DNA from: Dipteris shenzhenensis
Lineage: Eukaryota > Polypodiophyta > Polypodiopsida > Gleicheniales
Direction: 5' to 3' (one strand)
Length of the DNA: 64,000 nt
NCBI GenBank assembly: GCA_047967505.1
Contig: CM106540.1
Part shown: piece by piece, positions 36,966 to 47,690 of the stretch
How positions within the stretch are numbered: the stretch's first letter is position 1
How the letters are laid out: the number at the start of each line of letters is the position of its first letter
Made by a program: the position numbers and the translations under genes
The notes under the pieces: model-generated
What the model was told of the DNA's origin: nothing
What the model saw: only the letters and a program-made list of their open reading frames with translations
Database searches by the model: none

Positions 36966-37471
36966 AACTTTCTGAAAGTTCAAGGGACGCTTGGTCTCTC
37001 AACGAGCGATGGCGATGGCGGCTTAAACCATGCATAGTTGTGGCTATGGCTCATGATTAGGATGAGGCCCCCCCCCCCGACGGAACACGTTGATGAAAGA
37101 ACGCCACCCAAAAACACTTTTTGGCGCATTAAATCTATCGCTCTGTTTATCGCCAATGAGCAGCGTTCACTCTTGCAAGCCCCTTAACGCCTATTGTGTT
37201 CCGTCAAATGTGCGCTGTCAGGCATCCCGTCAGGATCTCCTTCGTCATTTCTTTTGCCAAGCCTGGAATGTATGATGGCTCTTTAGCTCCCCGTGATCTC
37301 CCAACACTAGAGCCAGTTCTCGGAAAGGACGCTCGCATCGCTTGCAAACGCCTCATGACCACGCTTGTTACCTTCACGGACACGATGCTTTTCGTGGTCA
37401 CGGTGGGTCTCTAGTTTCTTTCCCTCCTTGTCTCCTGGATCGTCACAGCCTGAGAAGGCTATGAGCCATTG

Positions 37472-37484
37472 CTCTGATACCAAT
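37472..37484 (-). other. Primer-binding site (initiator tRNA-Met)
   Basis: The minus strand reads TTGGTATCAGAGC directly after the LTR end, the standard plant retrotransposon primer site. Confidence 0.85.
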
Positions 37485-38480
37485 GCAATCCCGAAAGCAT
37501 GAAAAACCTCTCGCTCTTGTTTCTCTACGAAATGTTACTCGTAAAAGACAGCAAAGTCTCTTTCTTTTCTCTCCCTCTCTCCCTCTCTCAATAGATAGAC
37601 TAGGGCCCAAGACAATCGTCGGGTTGGACCCCCCCGAAGGTTTTTATTACTTGAGAGAAAACTGAGTACATAAGTTCAGCGTAGAAGCTGTACCTACCTA
37701 AATCCAAACGTAAAATGAATCATTGCATGAGCTCTAAGGCTCCCCTTCTTGGCAACAAGCCACTTGTCAATTTCTACTTTACTTTCCTAATTACATGCCA
37801 CTAAGGGCAACTCTAGAGTCTTCGAAGCACTTGGTCACGCGAACCGCCTCCTAGACTCTTGGTAGCTCCCATAGCGCTTAGGAAAATAACTCTTCCTAAT
37901 ACTTGCAACAATTAATTAAAGCACACACCATGGCACCCATTAATTGTTAGCGCTTTGCATGCAAATAATACACTGTGGACTAATTCTAGTCACGGTGTGC
38001 GTCCCCACTGAACACAGGTGCACACATAACAAATATAAAAATATATATTTATTCTCTCGTTGACCGAAGTCAATGCTCTTGATCATAATTAAGGGCTTTG
38101 ACCAAGGGTCGAGGCGCCTTAATTATAGTCAAGTCTCTCCAACCGAAGTTGGCACAACTCTCCAACCAAAGTTGGCACATCTTGGTTAACCGTAGTTAAT
38201 ACTCTTGGTAATAAACCAAGTCTCCCCAACCGAAGTCAGGTTTACTTGACCAAAGTCTAGTATCTTTGACCGTAGTGAATTCTTTTACCACTTTGACCAT
38301 TAAAAGAACTCTTTCACCATAATTAACACGTATGAAAACTCTTTAATTATGATCAATTAACTGTACTTTGACTTAGGATATTTACATTGTGGTGACACAA
38401 ATTCTTTGAATTTTCATCCAAGTGGTGATCAGCTGTTCAACTACATCGAATTATCTTACGCGGGTGCAGAAGCACCAACA
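37485..38480 (-). repeat. LTR (996 bp), W-box-rich, 5' LTR in minus orientation
   Basis: It runs TG...CA on the plus strand (TGCAATCCC to CACCAACA) and abuts a tRNA-Met primer site. No matching 3' LTR is found, so only one end of the retrotransposon remains. 38060-38375 has at least six TTGAC words, several in 'tttgaccgwagt' repeats. Confidence 0.72.
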
Positions 38481-38546
38481 GCTAAAAATTCTTGATTAAC
38501 AAAAAATCTAAAAATTTACGATTGGTTATATTCTAGTCTTACAAAG
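38481..38546 (+). repeat. Terminal hairpin repeat, right copy
   Basis: It aligns over its full length with 36070-36134 and ends in the same 'tattctagtcttacaaag'. The left arm of the hairpin has drifted (ATTTACGATTG), so pairing is weaker than in the other copy. Confidence 0.88.
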
Positions 38547-39167
38547 GTATATAGTGCCATATAGCTTTGCTATTAAGATACTCACCATAATTGTTCGATA
38601 ATTTTTTGCCATCTTGCTATCTCCCCCCTTATGGATTGGCACATTCTTAAGCTGCCAGTGTGGAGGTAACCCTTCTTCTAGAGCCATTTTCATAAGCTTG
38701 GTAAGCATTTTCTTTGTCTCCCTGTCAGCATTTCTGTTACTAGCCCTTGTATGTTTGGAGCTTTCCCTTTAGCTAGCTTGTGAGGCCTTTACCCACGTCC
38801 TCCTCAGTTATAAATTGCATTTGATGCATTGATAGTGTAACTGTGTTTGATTTTCTCTTCCCCACCTCTTTCGTAAAAGCTTTTGATAAACTGTATCATT
38901 TCTTCCCATTGTGCTTTCCTCTCTTGCTATGCAATTTCTAAAAGAACTTCCTGGGATTTTGTTTCAGCTCCTCAAAGCTCTCAAGCTGGTTGCTCTTGAG
39001 AAATATCATTTTCTTAGTACTCGCTATTGTTTATATGTTTGTGCTTTGCATTCTTATTCTGCTGTGTCTGCTGTTTTCTAGGCTCTATTTGCATCCATAC
39101 AATCCTGGTCATACCAGTGATTACATGGCATTCCCGCACTCCTCCCCTTGCATTCTTATTCTCCTGT
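38526..39167 (-). pseudogene. LINE RT, N-terminal part
   Basis: The minus strand reads 'LKGKAPNIQGLVTEML', then MLTKLMKMALEEGLPPHWQ, 'NVPIHKGGDSKMAKNYRTIM' and LIAKLYGTI, the conserved W...P.HKGGD..NYR.I RT start. The frame is cut at the insertion point near 38551 and resumes at 36069. A 102-bp tandem duplication (39046-39147, repeated from 39148) lies upstream, and the chromovirus inserted within its second copy. Confidence 0.8.
39046..39167. repeat. 102-bp tandem duplication in the LINE, split by the chromovirus
   Basis: Unit 1 is 39046-39147. Unit 2 starts at 39148, is interrupted after CCTGT (39167) by the retrotransposon, and continues at 45890-45976 with one change (tcctgg/ttctgg). Confidence 0.92.
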
Positions 39168-39689
39168 TGACACATCCCAGCACTCCTGAAACCCCTGATC
39201 TGCAAAATAACCACACACAACATCAGAACTGAGCAGGCTGCTCACCACCCAACCGTGACATCTACGGGATAAGATCCCGAATCAGAAGATGTCCCCTCCG
39301 AGCCACGAGCTGAGCTACTGGCACGAACTCCCAATCAGATCCAAACCAGCCTGGTGTCCCATACCACCAGGTGGCGCTGTGAAGCCCTGGATCTGCCACT
39401 GAGCCTTGGGCTACGCTAAGATGCAGGCGCGCGTCCGCGACACAATCCAGGATCAGACCTAGCACCTGGGAACCAGACTTGCTCCCAACTGCACACTGAG
39501 AACTGAACCCCCTGGGCCTCTTTTATAGACTCGGGCCTCGGCGCCAAAAATAGCGAAGACCTATAAATAGTTCGTACCCTTGCCACTCAACCCGAGAATC
39601 AAGCCTGCCTAGCTCTAAGCCTCCCCAGGCTAACCTGAGCTAGTTCTGTGTACCTAGTACACGTCAGATACCGATCCGTGCACATGACA
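39168..39689 (-). repeat. Chromovirus 3' LTR
   Basis: TGACACATCC...CACATGACA on the plus strand. Compared with the right LTR I see changes at 'ctgagcc/ctgggcc' and 'aaccaga/aactaga' only. Confidence 0.95.
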
Positions 39690-39702
39690 TACTCCCCCTC
39701 CT

Positions 39703-42700
39703 CTAAGAACTCACTCCTGAGTTCGCTAAGAAATCGGGAAATGTTCTTTGGAGGTTTTGTAATGTCTCCCATGTTGCATCCTCCTCAACACGATCCTTCC
39801 ACTTAATCTTGTATTCCGTGATAGTACGATTTCGAATCTGTCTTTCACGGAATTCAAGAATAGATTCAGGTTCGTGAGGAATAAAAGTTAAATCTGTAAC
39901 TTCTATAATCTCATGAGGAGAAACAATTTGATCATCTGCACCCAATACTTCTTTCAGTCGACTGACATGAAAGACTGGATGTACTTTAACATCAGGAGGC
40001 AATTCTAGCCGATATGCAACTGGTCCAATTCTTTTAATGACCTTGAATGGGCCACAGTATCTGGGGGATAATTTCGGAACCAAACCAGTACTTAGGCTCT
40101 TGGATTCCTTAGGAATTCTCAAATATACCATCGTTCCTTCAGAGAACTCTCTAGGTGAACGATGTCTATTAGCATAAAATCTGTCCCGATCTTGGGCACT
40201 TCTAATAGACTCCTTGGCAAACTGCAACATTTCCTGCATGTCTTGCAAGAAGTTCTTAGCAGCATCATTTTGAATTTCTTTTAATCCTACCATAACTGGT
40301 GACTTAGGTTGAAACCCGTACATAAGCATAAAAGGACTATAACCTGTACTAGAATGCTTTGCACTGTTGTAAGCAAATTCAATAATGGGTAGATAATCTT
40401 CCCATGAAGACTGTCTCTTAGATACATATGCCCGAAGCATGTCTTCAACCAACTGGTTGACCTTTTCGGTACTGCCATCAGATTGTGCATGATCTGAGGA
40501 ACTCATACTTAGAGTAGTTTCTAACTTCTCAAATACAAGTGTCCAAAAGTTACTTGTAAACTTTGAGTCCCTGTCACTGACTATGTCAGATGGCAAACCA
40601 TACAGCTTGAACAAGTGGTCCACAAACTCGTGAGCCACTGAACAGCTGAAATAGTTGTTCTTGTAGGTAAGAATCTAGCCATTTTTGTCAAACGGTCGAC
40701 TATGACCCAAATAGAGTCATGACCCTTGCGCGTACGAGGCAAACCAGTAATAAAATCCATGGAAATACTCTCCCATTTATTACCTGGAATCTGTAATGGC
40801 TGTAATAAGCCCGCGCTTCTAAGGCGTTTAGCCTTAGTAACCTGACAAACTCGGCAACCTACCACATAGTTCTCTATAAATGCACGCATCTTAGGCCAAT
40901 AAAAGGTATGCTTCACAAGAGACAGAGTCCTATGTATACCTGGATGTCCCGCACTAGGAGCATCATGACACTCCCAGAGAATCTTGGATTTTAGGTCTAG
41001 AACATCAGGCACACAAATCTTTTCATTCCGGAACAGCAAGCCGTTCCTAATCATCCACTGACCTCCCGCCGCCTGTATCCTAGGTGGCACAATCCCTGAG
41101 TCCTGGTCAACCATGGAATTCCCATCCTGGACTCTCTGCCAATAAGAACTGAAATGACTATCAGTTGCGTATAGCCCTCTCAAGGATTGAAATAGGTCTG
41201 AGGATATTTCCGTAAATGACAAAGCATTTACAAACTTAACTCGACTTAAGGCATCCGCCACACTATTCAACGAACCCTTACGATAACGTATTTCGAAATC
41301 AAAATCCTGCATTAACTTTGCCCATCTGGCTTTCCTTCCTCTCAATTCTGATCCATCACACACATACTTAATTGACTGGTGATCAGTCAATACAAGGAAC
41401 TTTGAACCATACAAGTAGTGTCTCCAAACCTTGAGAGCATACACCACCGCATAAAGTTCCTTCTCCAGTGTGGGCCAACGATACTGAGTGTCGTCTAGCT
41501 TCTTACTCTCAAAAGCTACAGGTCTACCTTCTTGGAATAGAGCTGCCCCAATCGCATAATCACTCGCATCGGCCTCTAAAACATAAGGCCGGGTAGGATC
41601 GGGTAATGCAAGAACGGGTGCTTCCTTGATAGATAACTTCAAGGTTTCAAAAGCCTTGTTCATTGCATCATTCCAAGGGATCGGTTGAGTAGACCTGCGT
41701 CCACGACCTTTCAATATGTTGGTCAAGGGTACCGTGATTTGTGAATAATCACGGACTGACTTCCGAAGAAATACCGTAAATCCTAGGAAAGAGCGAAGTT
41801 GTTTCACAGTCTGAGGGATAGGCCATTCTAAAACCTTCTGGATACGATCCAGATCAATGCTAATACCTTCAGAAGAAATCTTGTGTCCTAAGTAAATGAT
41901 CTCTTTCATAAAGAAGTCACATTTACTCATCTTGGCATAAAGCTTATGCTGTCTTAGAACAAGTAAGACAACCCGAAGGTGTCCTATATGATCCTCAAGC
42001 GTTTTACTATATACCAAGATATCATCTAAGAACACTACAACAAATTTGCCCAGATAATCTCTGAACAAATCGTTCATCATCTGCTGAAAAGTAGCAGGAG
42101 CATTGGTCAAACCAAAAGGTAATACGAGGAACTCGTAATGACCATACCTAGTCCGGAATGCGGTCCTATCTATGTGTTTAGCATAGATACGGATTTGGTG
42201 ATAACCCGTACGCAAATCAATCTTAGTGAAATACTTCGCTCCGGCCAAACGGTCTATCAAATCATCAGAGCGAGGTAAAGGATAGCGATTCTTAATTGTA
42301 ACTTTATTTAGTCGTTTATAATCTATACACATCCTCCAGGAAGAATCCTTCTTCTTTCTTAAGAGGACAGGTGCACCCCAAGGAGATTTACTTGGGCGAA
42401 TATAGCCCATATTCAGGTAATCCTGAAGCTGGATAGCTAACTCATCCTCCTCTACCTGGCTCATCCTATACGGTGGTACACTGATAGGTTGAGCCCCTGG
42501 GACTAAGTCTATGCGATGATCTACTGCCCTTTCTGGAGGTAAACCTACCGGCAGTTGAGCTGGGAATACGTCCTTAAATTTATCTAACAACATTCTCAAT
42601 TCTCGGTGTTCAAACACACTTAATTCATTTTTGTTAATGACAGAAACAACAAATGAAGAGAGTGGAATCAAAACACACTGATAGACATCATAATGAGAAG

Positions 42701-44282
42701 TGTTCAATATATTCCGAAGCTGCATCGCAGATACAATAGGCCCCTGAGAAGGGATAATCTTATCACACTGAATACAAAATTGGGTGCCTTTGTCTACAAA
42801 AGAAAGCGTATGCTCCGTCCATCCGATCTGGATATTGTGGGTTTTAAACCACTCTATCCCGATCAGCAAGTCTACATGCTCTAAATGCATAACGTAACAT
42901 GTGAGAGCTCCCGTGTAGGCTTGAATCCGGATGGGAAGCGCTTCAACCTTGCGATCCCAAAACTGCTTCCCGGCTGGAAGCTGCACCTCGTAGGTGTGGT
43001 CGCTAGGTACTGTGGACAGCCCCATCTTCTGCACAAATTTGTAATTAACAAAATTGTGAGAGCTGCCCGGATCAAAGAGAATGTGAACCTGTTGGTCCCT
43101 AACTTCTCCATAAACTCGGAAAAGATCATGGGAACCAAACAACGAAGTATTAAAGGTACAATTGCAAGAAAGGGGGCAGGTAATGACATTTACTGAAATA
43201 CCTGTCATCGTAACCTGGTTGGCTCCCTTGGCTGCGGTACGTGGACCTGCCTGGAGCTTCGGTCCTAGCACCAATCTCTGGTTCTTCCGCTTAGGACACT
43301 CATTCTTCGTGTGGCCCCGCTCCTCGCAATAAAAACACCGGCTCTCTTTCTTGAGCCTGAGAGTACGAAGGAAACAGGCCTTACCATTCTTCGCAGGAGT
43401 TAAGCTTTTCTTGGAGGCGTTGTCCGTAGACTTCGTCTCCCCAATACCAGTCGCATGCTGAAAGAACTTGCGTTTGTTCTTTCCGCTGGTCTCGGTAACT
43501 GTGGTTGCCTTGGTTCCGGCCATGGTATCATCATATATGCGCGCATATGTCATGGCCTCCTGCAATGTTGTGCACTTGTTATTCTTAATCTGTAACTTAT
43601 AGGAGTCTGGCAAACCATCCACGAAAAAACCTAACAAGGTTACAGGATCCATTTTAGTGGCCCTGGTTTGCAGATCCCTAAATCTTTGAAGATAAACTTC
43701 AAAAGTTAAATTCAATTTTGACATATCGAGGGCTTTGAGCTTGCCGACGATATCGTAGTCATCTTCCTTCTTCAGGAACTCCTTCCTGAAGATACCCTCA
43801 AATTCTGTCCAAGTGTCAGGCTTAGGCTGAAGTTCTTTCCACCAAAGCAAGGCTTTACCTGACATAAACCCTGCTGCTAGCTGAATCTTTTTCTCGTCTG
43901 GATAGGGGTGAAATTGGAAGTGTACTTGCCACTTGTGCAACCAAGTGTCAACCACCTCCTTTGTTCTTGATTTTTGGTCACCTGGAAAGGGATCCGGAGT
44001 GATATTCGGGCCTAGCACGGAGGCCATGGCATCCACATGCGTGAGTGCCTGAACCGTGCTAGCCAGAAGAGTCAAAGTGGCTTGTATCCCTTGGAGTTGC
44101 TGTGTCAACCCCGATTGATTAGCGTTGACCTGCTCAAATTTACCATCCAGAGCAGTCGTGAACTCACTGAAGGCTTTCTTAGTGATCAGGTCGTCATAGA
44201 GACCCTGATCATCCTCTCCCACTGGAGTGTAGTCTAATTCCTGCTCCCCCATAGTGAACTCGGGATTCGGAGCATCAGACAT
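39703..44282 (-). pseudogene. Chromovirus gag-pol polyprotein, single frameshift
   Basis: The first frame (44282-40581, 1233 codons) contains a capsid domain (about residues 80-260: 'ALLWWKELQP', 'FLKKEDDYDIVGKL'), the zinc knuckle CFYCEERGHTKNEC (about 310), protease ILFDPGSSHNFVN (D-P-G rather than the usual D-S-G), RT with LRKKKDSSWRMCIDYKRLNK and VVFLDDILVYSK, and RNase H from VLEADASDYAIGA. Integrase follows with its zinc domain (HPGIHRTLSLVKHTFYWP...CRVC) and first Asp (SMDFITGLP). Just after FLPTRTTISAV, near 40640, the frame shifts by one base. The second frame (40638-39703) supplies VSDRDSKFTSNFW, the DDE Glu region DGSTEKVNQ and a chromodomain (EYKIKWKDRVEEDATWE). Otherwise open throughout. 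Confidence 0.94.
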
Positions 44283-45362
44283 GGCTGAATACTGATTCGA
44301 TTACAAACGGAGAGAAATAAATAACTGAAACGGAGCACGGAGGGAGATGGAGTAGAAGAAAACCGTCCCAGATAAATCTGACAGAAAGGATGCTGGAATC
44401 TGGAAGACCATGAGTCCTGGTGCCTCCCCGAATCTGCAAACCGGATGCGCAGTCAACAATAGAGGCCGTACGGACTGCTGACGTGGCCTGTACGGCTGCT
44501 GACGCAGTCCGTACGGTGGCTGCAGAAGCTGGCGCAGGCGCTGTACGGAGCAGCAGCAGGTACAAGAACAGGCGAAACAGTCCGTACAGGCTGTACGGCT
44601 GTCGCTGTAACTGTACGGACTGGTACGGAAATTTTGGGAGCTGTGCAGGGCTGACGCAGGCAAGGCGGATGCAGGGAAACTGCTCGAACAGGGCGCTGCT
44701 GAAGGGCGAGGCTGGCTGGCACAGATCTCGAGGTAACGTCTCGAATCTTGGGCTGCTGGTGGGTTGTCTAGCACCCAGCCCCCCATCTATATAGGGTGCA
44801 GGGCGGCCTAATTTGGAAGCTAGGCTTCCAAAGAAGGCTGAGCCCCTCCAGCTTTGGAGGGGTGCTTTTGCGAAAAAAGCACCTGAGCCCCTCCAACTTT
44901 GGAGGGGTGCTTTTTTCGCAAAAAAGCACCTTCCACCTGCGCAGGCTGCACGCAGCCCTAGACGCAGGCTGTTCGCAGCCTGTTGCGCAGGCTGTGGACA
45001 GCCTATTGCGCTGGCTGTGGACAGCCTATTGCACAGGCTGTCCTGCCGCTACTGCCTCGCCTACTGCGCCCCTTCCTACACCCCGCATCCTCTACTCCCT
45101 GGCCGTAAATTTCCTGCCCTACTCTCCTTCCTTTCTGCTCTCCTTCTCCTCCCTCAGACTTCTCTCTGTAGCCTTCAGAATTTTCGATTCTATTTCACTC
45201 CTCTTCTTCTTCCTTTCCCAGATATTTCTTCACCCCTTCTACCCCAGGTAGACAGCAAAAACGCAGCAGGAAATCTCGAATTTTAGGGCATACCTGGAAG
45301 AGAAATCCGTCAAATTTCTCGCATCAGAAGTTCCTACCTCAGGAGTTGGCTCTGATACCAAC
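44283..45362 (-). other. Chromovirus untranslated leader with hairpin arrays
   Basis: 1.08 kb between the 5' LTR and the gag start contains three structured blocks: (a) 44465-44640 with about eight GTACGG words; (b) 44841-44932, a two-unit tandem repeat in which each unit holds two hairpins (CCCCTCC/GGAGGGG and GGTGCTTTT/AAAAGCACC; the second copy of the latter, 44906-44930, is a perfect 11-bp stem with a 3-nt loop); (c) 44935-45050, repeats of 'caggctgt.gcagcct', again self-complementary. Leaders carry packaging and dimerisation signals in retroelements; assigning that role here is inference. Confidence 0.7.
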
Positions 45363-45884
45363 TGACACATCCCAGCACTCCTGAAACCCCTGATCTGCAA
45401 AATAACCACACACAACATCAGAACTGAGCAGGCTGCTCACCACCCAACCGTGACATCTACGGGATAAGATCCCGAATCAGAAGATGTCCCCTCCGAGCCA
45501 CGAGCTGAGCTACTGGCACGAACTCCCAATCAGATCCAAACCAGCCTGGTGTCCCATACCACCAGGTGGCGCTGTGAAGCCCTGGATCTGCCACTGGGCC
45601 TTGGGCTACGCTAAGATGCAGGCGCGCGTCCGCGACACAATCCAGGATCAGACCTAGCACCTGGGAACTAGACTTGCTCCCAACTGCACACTGAGAACTG
45701 AACCCCCTGGGCCTCTTTTATAGACTCGGGCCTCGGCGCCAAAAATAGCGAAGACCTATAAATAGTTCGTACCCTTGCCACTCAACCCGAGAATCAAGCC
45801 TGCCTAGCTCTAAGCCTCCCCAGGCTAACCTGAGCTAGTTCTGTGTACCTAGTACACGTCAGATACCGATCCGTGCACATGACA
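45363..45884 (-). repeat. Chromovirus 5' LTR
   Basis: Same length (522 bp) as the left copy and nearly identical. A TATA-like 'tataaatag' complement occurs near 45755 in both copies. Confidence 0.95.
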
Positions 45885-46402
45885 CCTGTGTCTGCTGTTT
45901 TCTAGGCTCTATTTGCATCCATACAATTCTGGTCATACCAGTGATTACATGGCATTCCCGCACTCCTCCCCTTGCTTTTAGTGAAGCAATTTTTGGCTGT
46001 TGAAAGCACCATGTCTGTTACGTATTTGCTCATTTGTTGACACGTAGATGGCATTTGTCCATGTGCCATTGCTGCCTCTATCTCCCTTTCGTAGATATGA
46101 GCCTTTTTTAAATCCTTTCTGTGTGATAATTTCTGTTTTTTCATAGCATTACTTGTCTCCATTATGCCTATAGAGATTGCCCTATACTCTTCCTCAAGTT
46201 TGATATATTCAGTCATGTGTTTTGCATTCGTGTTTGTGATCACATAGTCAACTACGGTTGATCCTTGAGCTGTCTTGCATGTGTAGCCCTCCGTGTTTTG
46301 AAACTTTGATGTGCCATTGAAGATTTGCAGCCCAAAACATCTATAGAGTGTGAGGAGTTTCCTTGGGTGATTTCCCCTGCATCTTTTGATGTCCTTTTCC
46401 AT
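45885..46402 (-). pseudogene. LINE endonuclease C-terminal part
   Basis: The minus-strand frame 46402-45902 reads LLTLYRCFGLQIFNGT, QGSTVVDYVIT (the 'S.VDYVI' motif of L1-like endonucleases) and a Lys-rich linker 'KQKLSHRKDLKKAHIYEREI'. The endonuclease N-terminus with its first catalytic residues is absent. It continues toward the RT beyond the chromovirus. Confidence 0.72.
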
Positions 46403-46477
46403 CCTCTTCTTTTTTCATTGTCTTCTTCCACTTCCTCCGTCTATATGGGGTCTCTCCCCTTCTTCCACTTCCTCCTT

Positions 46478-46970
46478 CTATATGGGGTCTCTCCCCTTCA
46501 TTGTTGTGGTGCCTTGCATTGATCCCGTTTGTACGTTAGAGAATCGTTCTTTTCTGATTTTTTCAAGCTCCTTGAGCTTTTGGGCATATTTACTCCTCGT
46601 AAGGTCCTCATTAATCCATATGGAGTGCCCCATAAGGTGGGGTTTGTGGTTGAGCACCTTGAGGTGGGATTGAGTGTGCTGAAACTTGACAAGTATTTGC
46701 CTTGGCCTTTCTCCTTTCCTGCCTACCTGAAAGGCTTCTTGCCATTTAGTGGCTGATATGTGCATTGTTTTCTGAAAACGTGGGTGAGGACTTTCACCAT
46801 GTCTTCATCCTCACTTTCTTCCACTCCCTCAATCCTTATGTTTGAGTGCTTTCTCCTTTTGTTATTGCTGCTCTTGGATTGTGAAAGATACTTCATCCAT
46901 TTTGCTCTTTACCAAGTCATCAATGGTGTTGATGATATCAGTTTTTGGTAGCTCGTTGATGTAGGATAGC
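46478..46970 (-). pseudogene. LINE ORF1 C-terminal domain
   Basis: Minus strand: 'DIINTIDDLVKSKMDEVSFT' (coiled-coil-like), 'VLTHVF.KTMHISATKWQEA' and RPRQILVKFQHTQSHLKVL, then HSIWINEDLTRSKYAQKLKE. The 'R.ILVKF...VL......I.EDLT' pattern is typical of L1 ORF1 RNA-binding domains. One or two frame breaks lie near 46760-46860. Confidence 0.72.
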
Positions 46971-47690
46971 CAAAGCATATGAAGGGGAACGAGTCCAAGC
47001 ATGTCTGTTCATGGTGTCTAGAGCTCCAATCCACTCAAAACAAGTAGCCCAAACGGATTGTATTAGTTTAAAGCAGAAAAACAAGTAGAAGAGCCAAAAA
47101 GAGAAGAAAGAAGAGCTCTTTTCAAGTGGGTTTTCGACACAAGCAAAGCGGAGTTGGATAAGTACCACCCATTCTATAACACTTGACTTTTGCTGAACCC
47201 CTTTTCTGAAATTACCCCCAAATCATTTTCTCTCTTGTATTACTAAAAGGAAAGAATGGAAGGGGAAGGTAGATTTAATGATGAACTTGTCCTTTTTCCT
47301 CCACTACCAGAAGGGGGTGGATAGAGAATACCATCATGTACTCTTGAAGAGGATAGTTTAGATGAGAGTTACACACATCTTGAGTATGATAACCAATGAA
47401 TAGAATTACCTTTGTCTCTCCTTCAAGAACCTCTGGATATGGAGTTCTCCTTTAGAAATGATAGGAGAAACGAGTCCATCCAAGAGCAAGGCGCTGAGTT
47501 TACACCTTTAACTTGAAATCCCGTACACGTGGATTATAATCCAAGTACAACAGGGAGAGAGGAGTCTCCCATTGATAAGTTGGTTTCTCAGGTCAGCAAT
47601 ATGATTAAACAGTCCATGATGACAAAATTTGAGACTAAGAGTGCTGAATTTTGGGGATGAAGATTTAAGTCTCCCTTTGAAGAGAGCCAA
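46971..47690. other. Unassigned sequence between LINE and gag fragment
   Basis: No family is recognised. Part may be the 5' region of the plus-strand gypsy whose gag follows. Confidence 0.35.

Larger units (their letters stand above)
36070..38550. mobile_element. 2.48-kb composite insertion with hairpin-bearing terminal direct repeats
   Basis: It is flanked by imperfect 13-bp target duplications, 36057-36069 (atagtaccatgta) and 38551-38563 (atagtgccatata). Both ends carry the same roughly 65-bp sequence (36070-36134 and 38481-38546), which ends in 'tattctagtcttacaaag'. Inside are an LTR with a tRNA-Met primer site (minus orientation), two repeat clusters and a 64-bp tandem duplication. No RT or transposase is encoded. 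The terminal sequence is also the 3' end of the Penelope-like element at 60485-63529, which suggests mobilisation by, or descent from, that family. Confidence 0.7.
39168..45884 (-). mobile_element. Ty3/gypsy chromovirus, full length, recently inserted
   Basis: 6717 bp with two 522-bp LTRs (39168-39689 and 45363-45884) that I find to differ at about two positions, and a perfect 5-bp target duplication CCTGT (39163-39167, 45885-45889). The primer site is TTGGTATCAGAGCC next to the right LTR (45349-45362), and the polypurine tract AGAGGAGGGGGAGTA is next to the left LTR (39690-39704). One long gag-pol frame with a C-terminal chromodomain is broken by a single frameshift. LTR identity and the intact duplication indicate a young insertion. 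Confidence 0.96.
35460..46970 (-). mobile_element. LINE (L1-like), split by two later insertions
   Basis: LINE sequence reads on the minus strand in three pieces: about 46970-45885 (ORF1 end plus endonuclease C-terminal part), 39167-38551 (RT N-terminus), and 36069-35460 (RT palm). The reading frame resumes across both gaps, so the 2481-bp insert (36070-38550) and the 6.7-kb chromovirus (39168-45884) landed in a pre-existing LINE. The first half of the endonuclease is deleted between ORF1 and the 46402 frame. Confidence 0.85.

Noticed and set aside
39262-39465. 67-codon ORF repeated at 45457-45660
   Set aside because: It lies inside both LTR copies; LTRs of this class are non-coding.
44420-45286. 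Overlapping ORFs in the chromovirus leader
   Set aside because: They arise from the GC-rich repeats, exist on both strands and match nothing.
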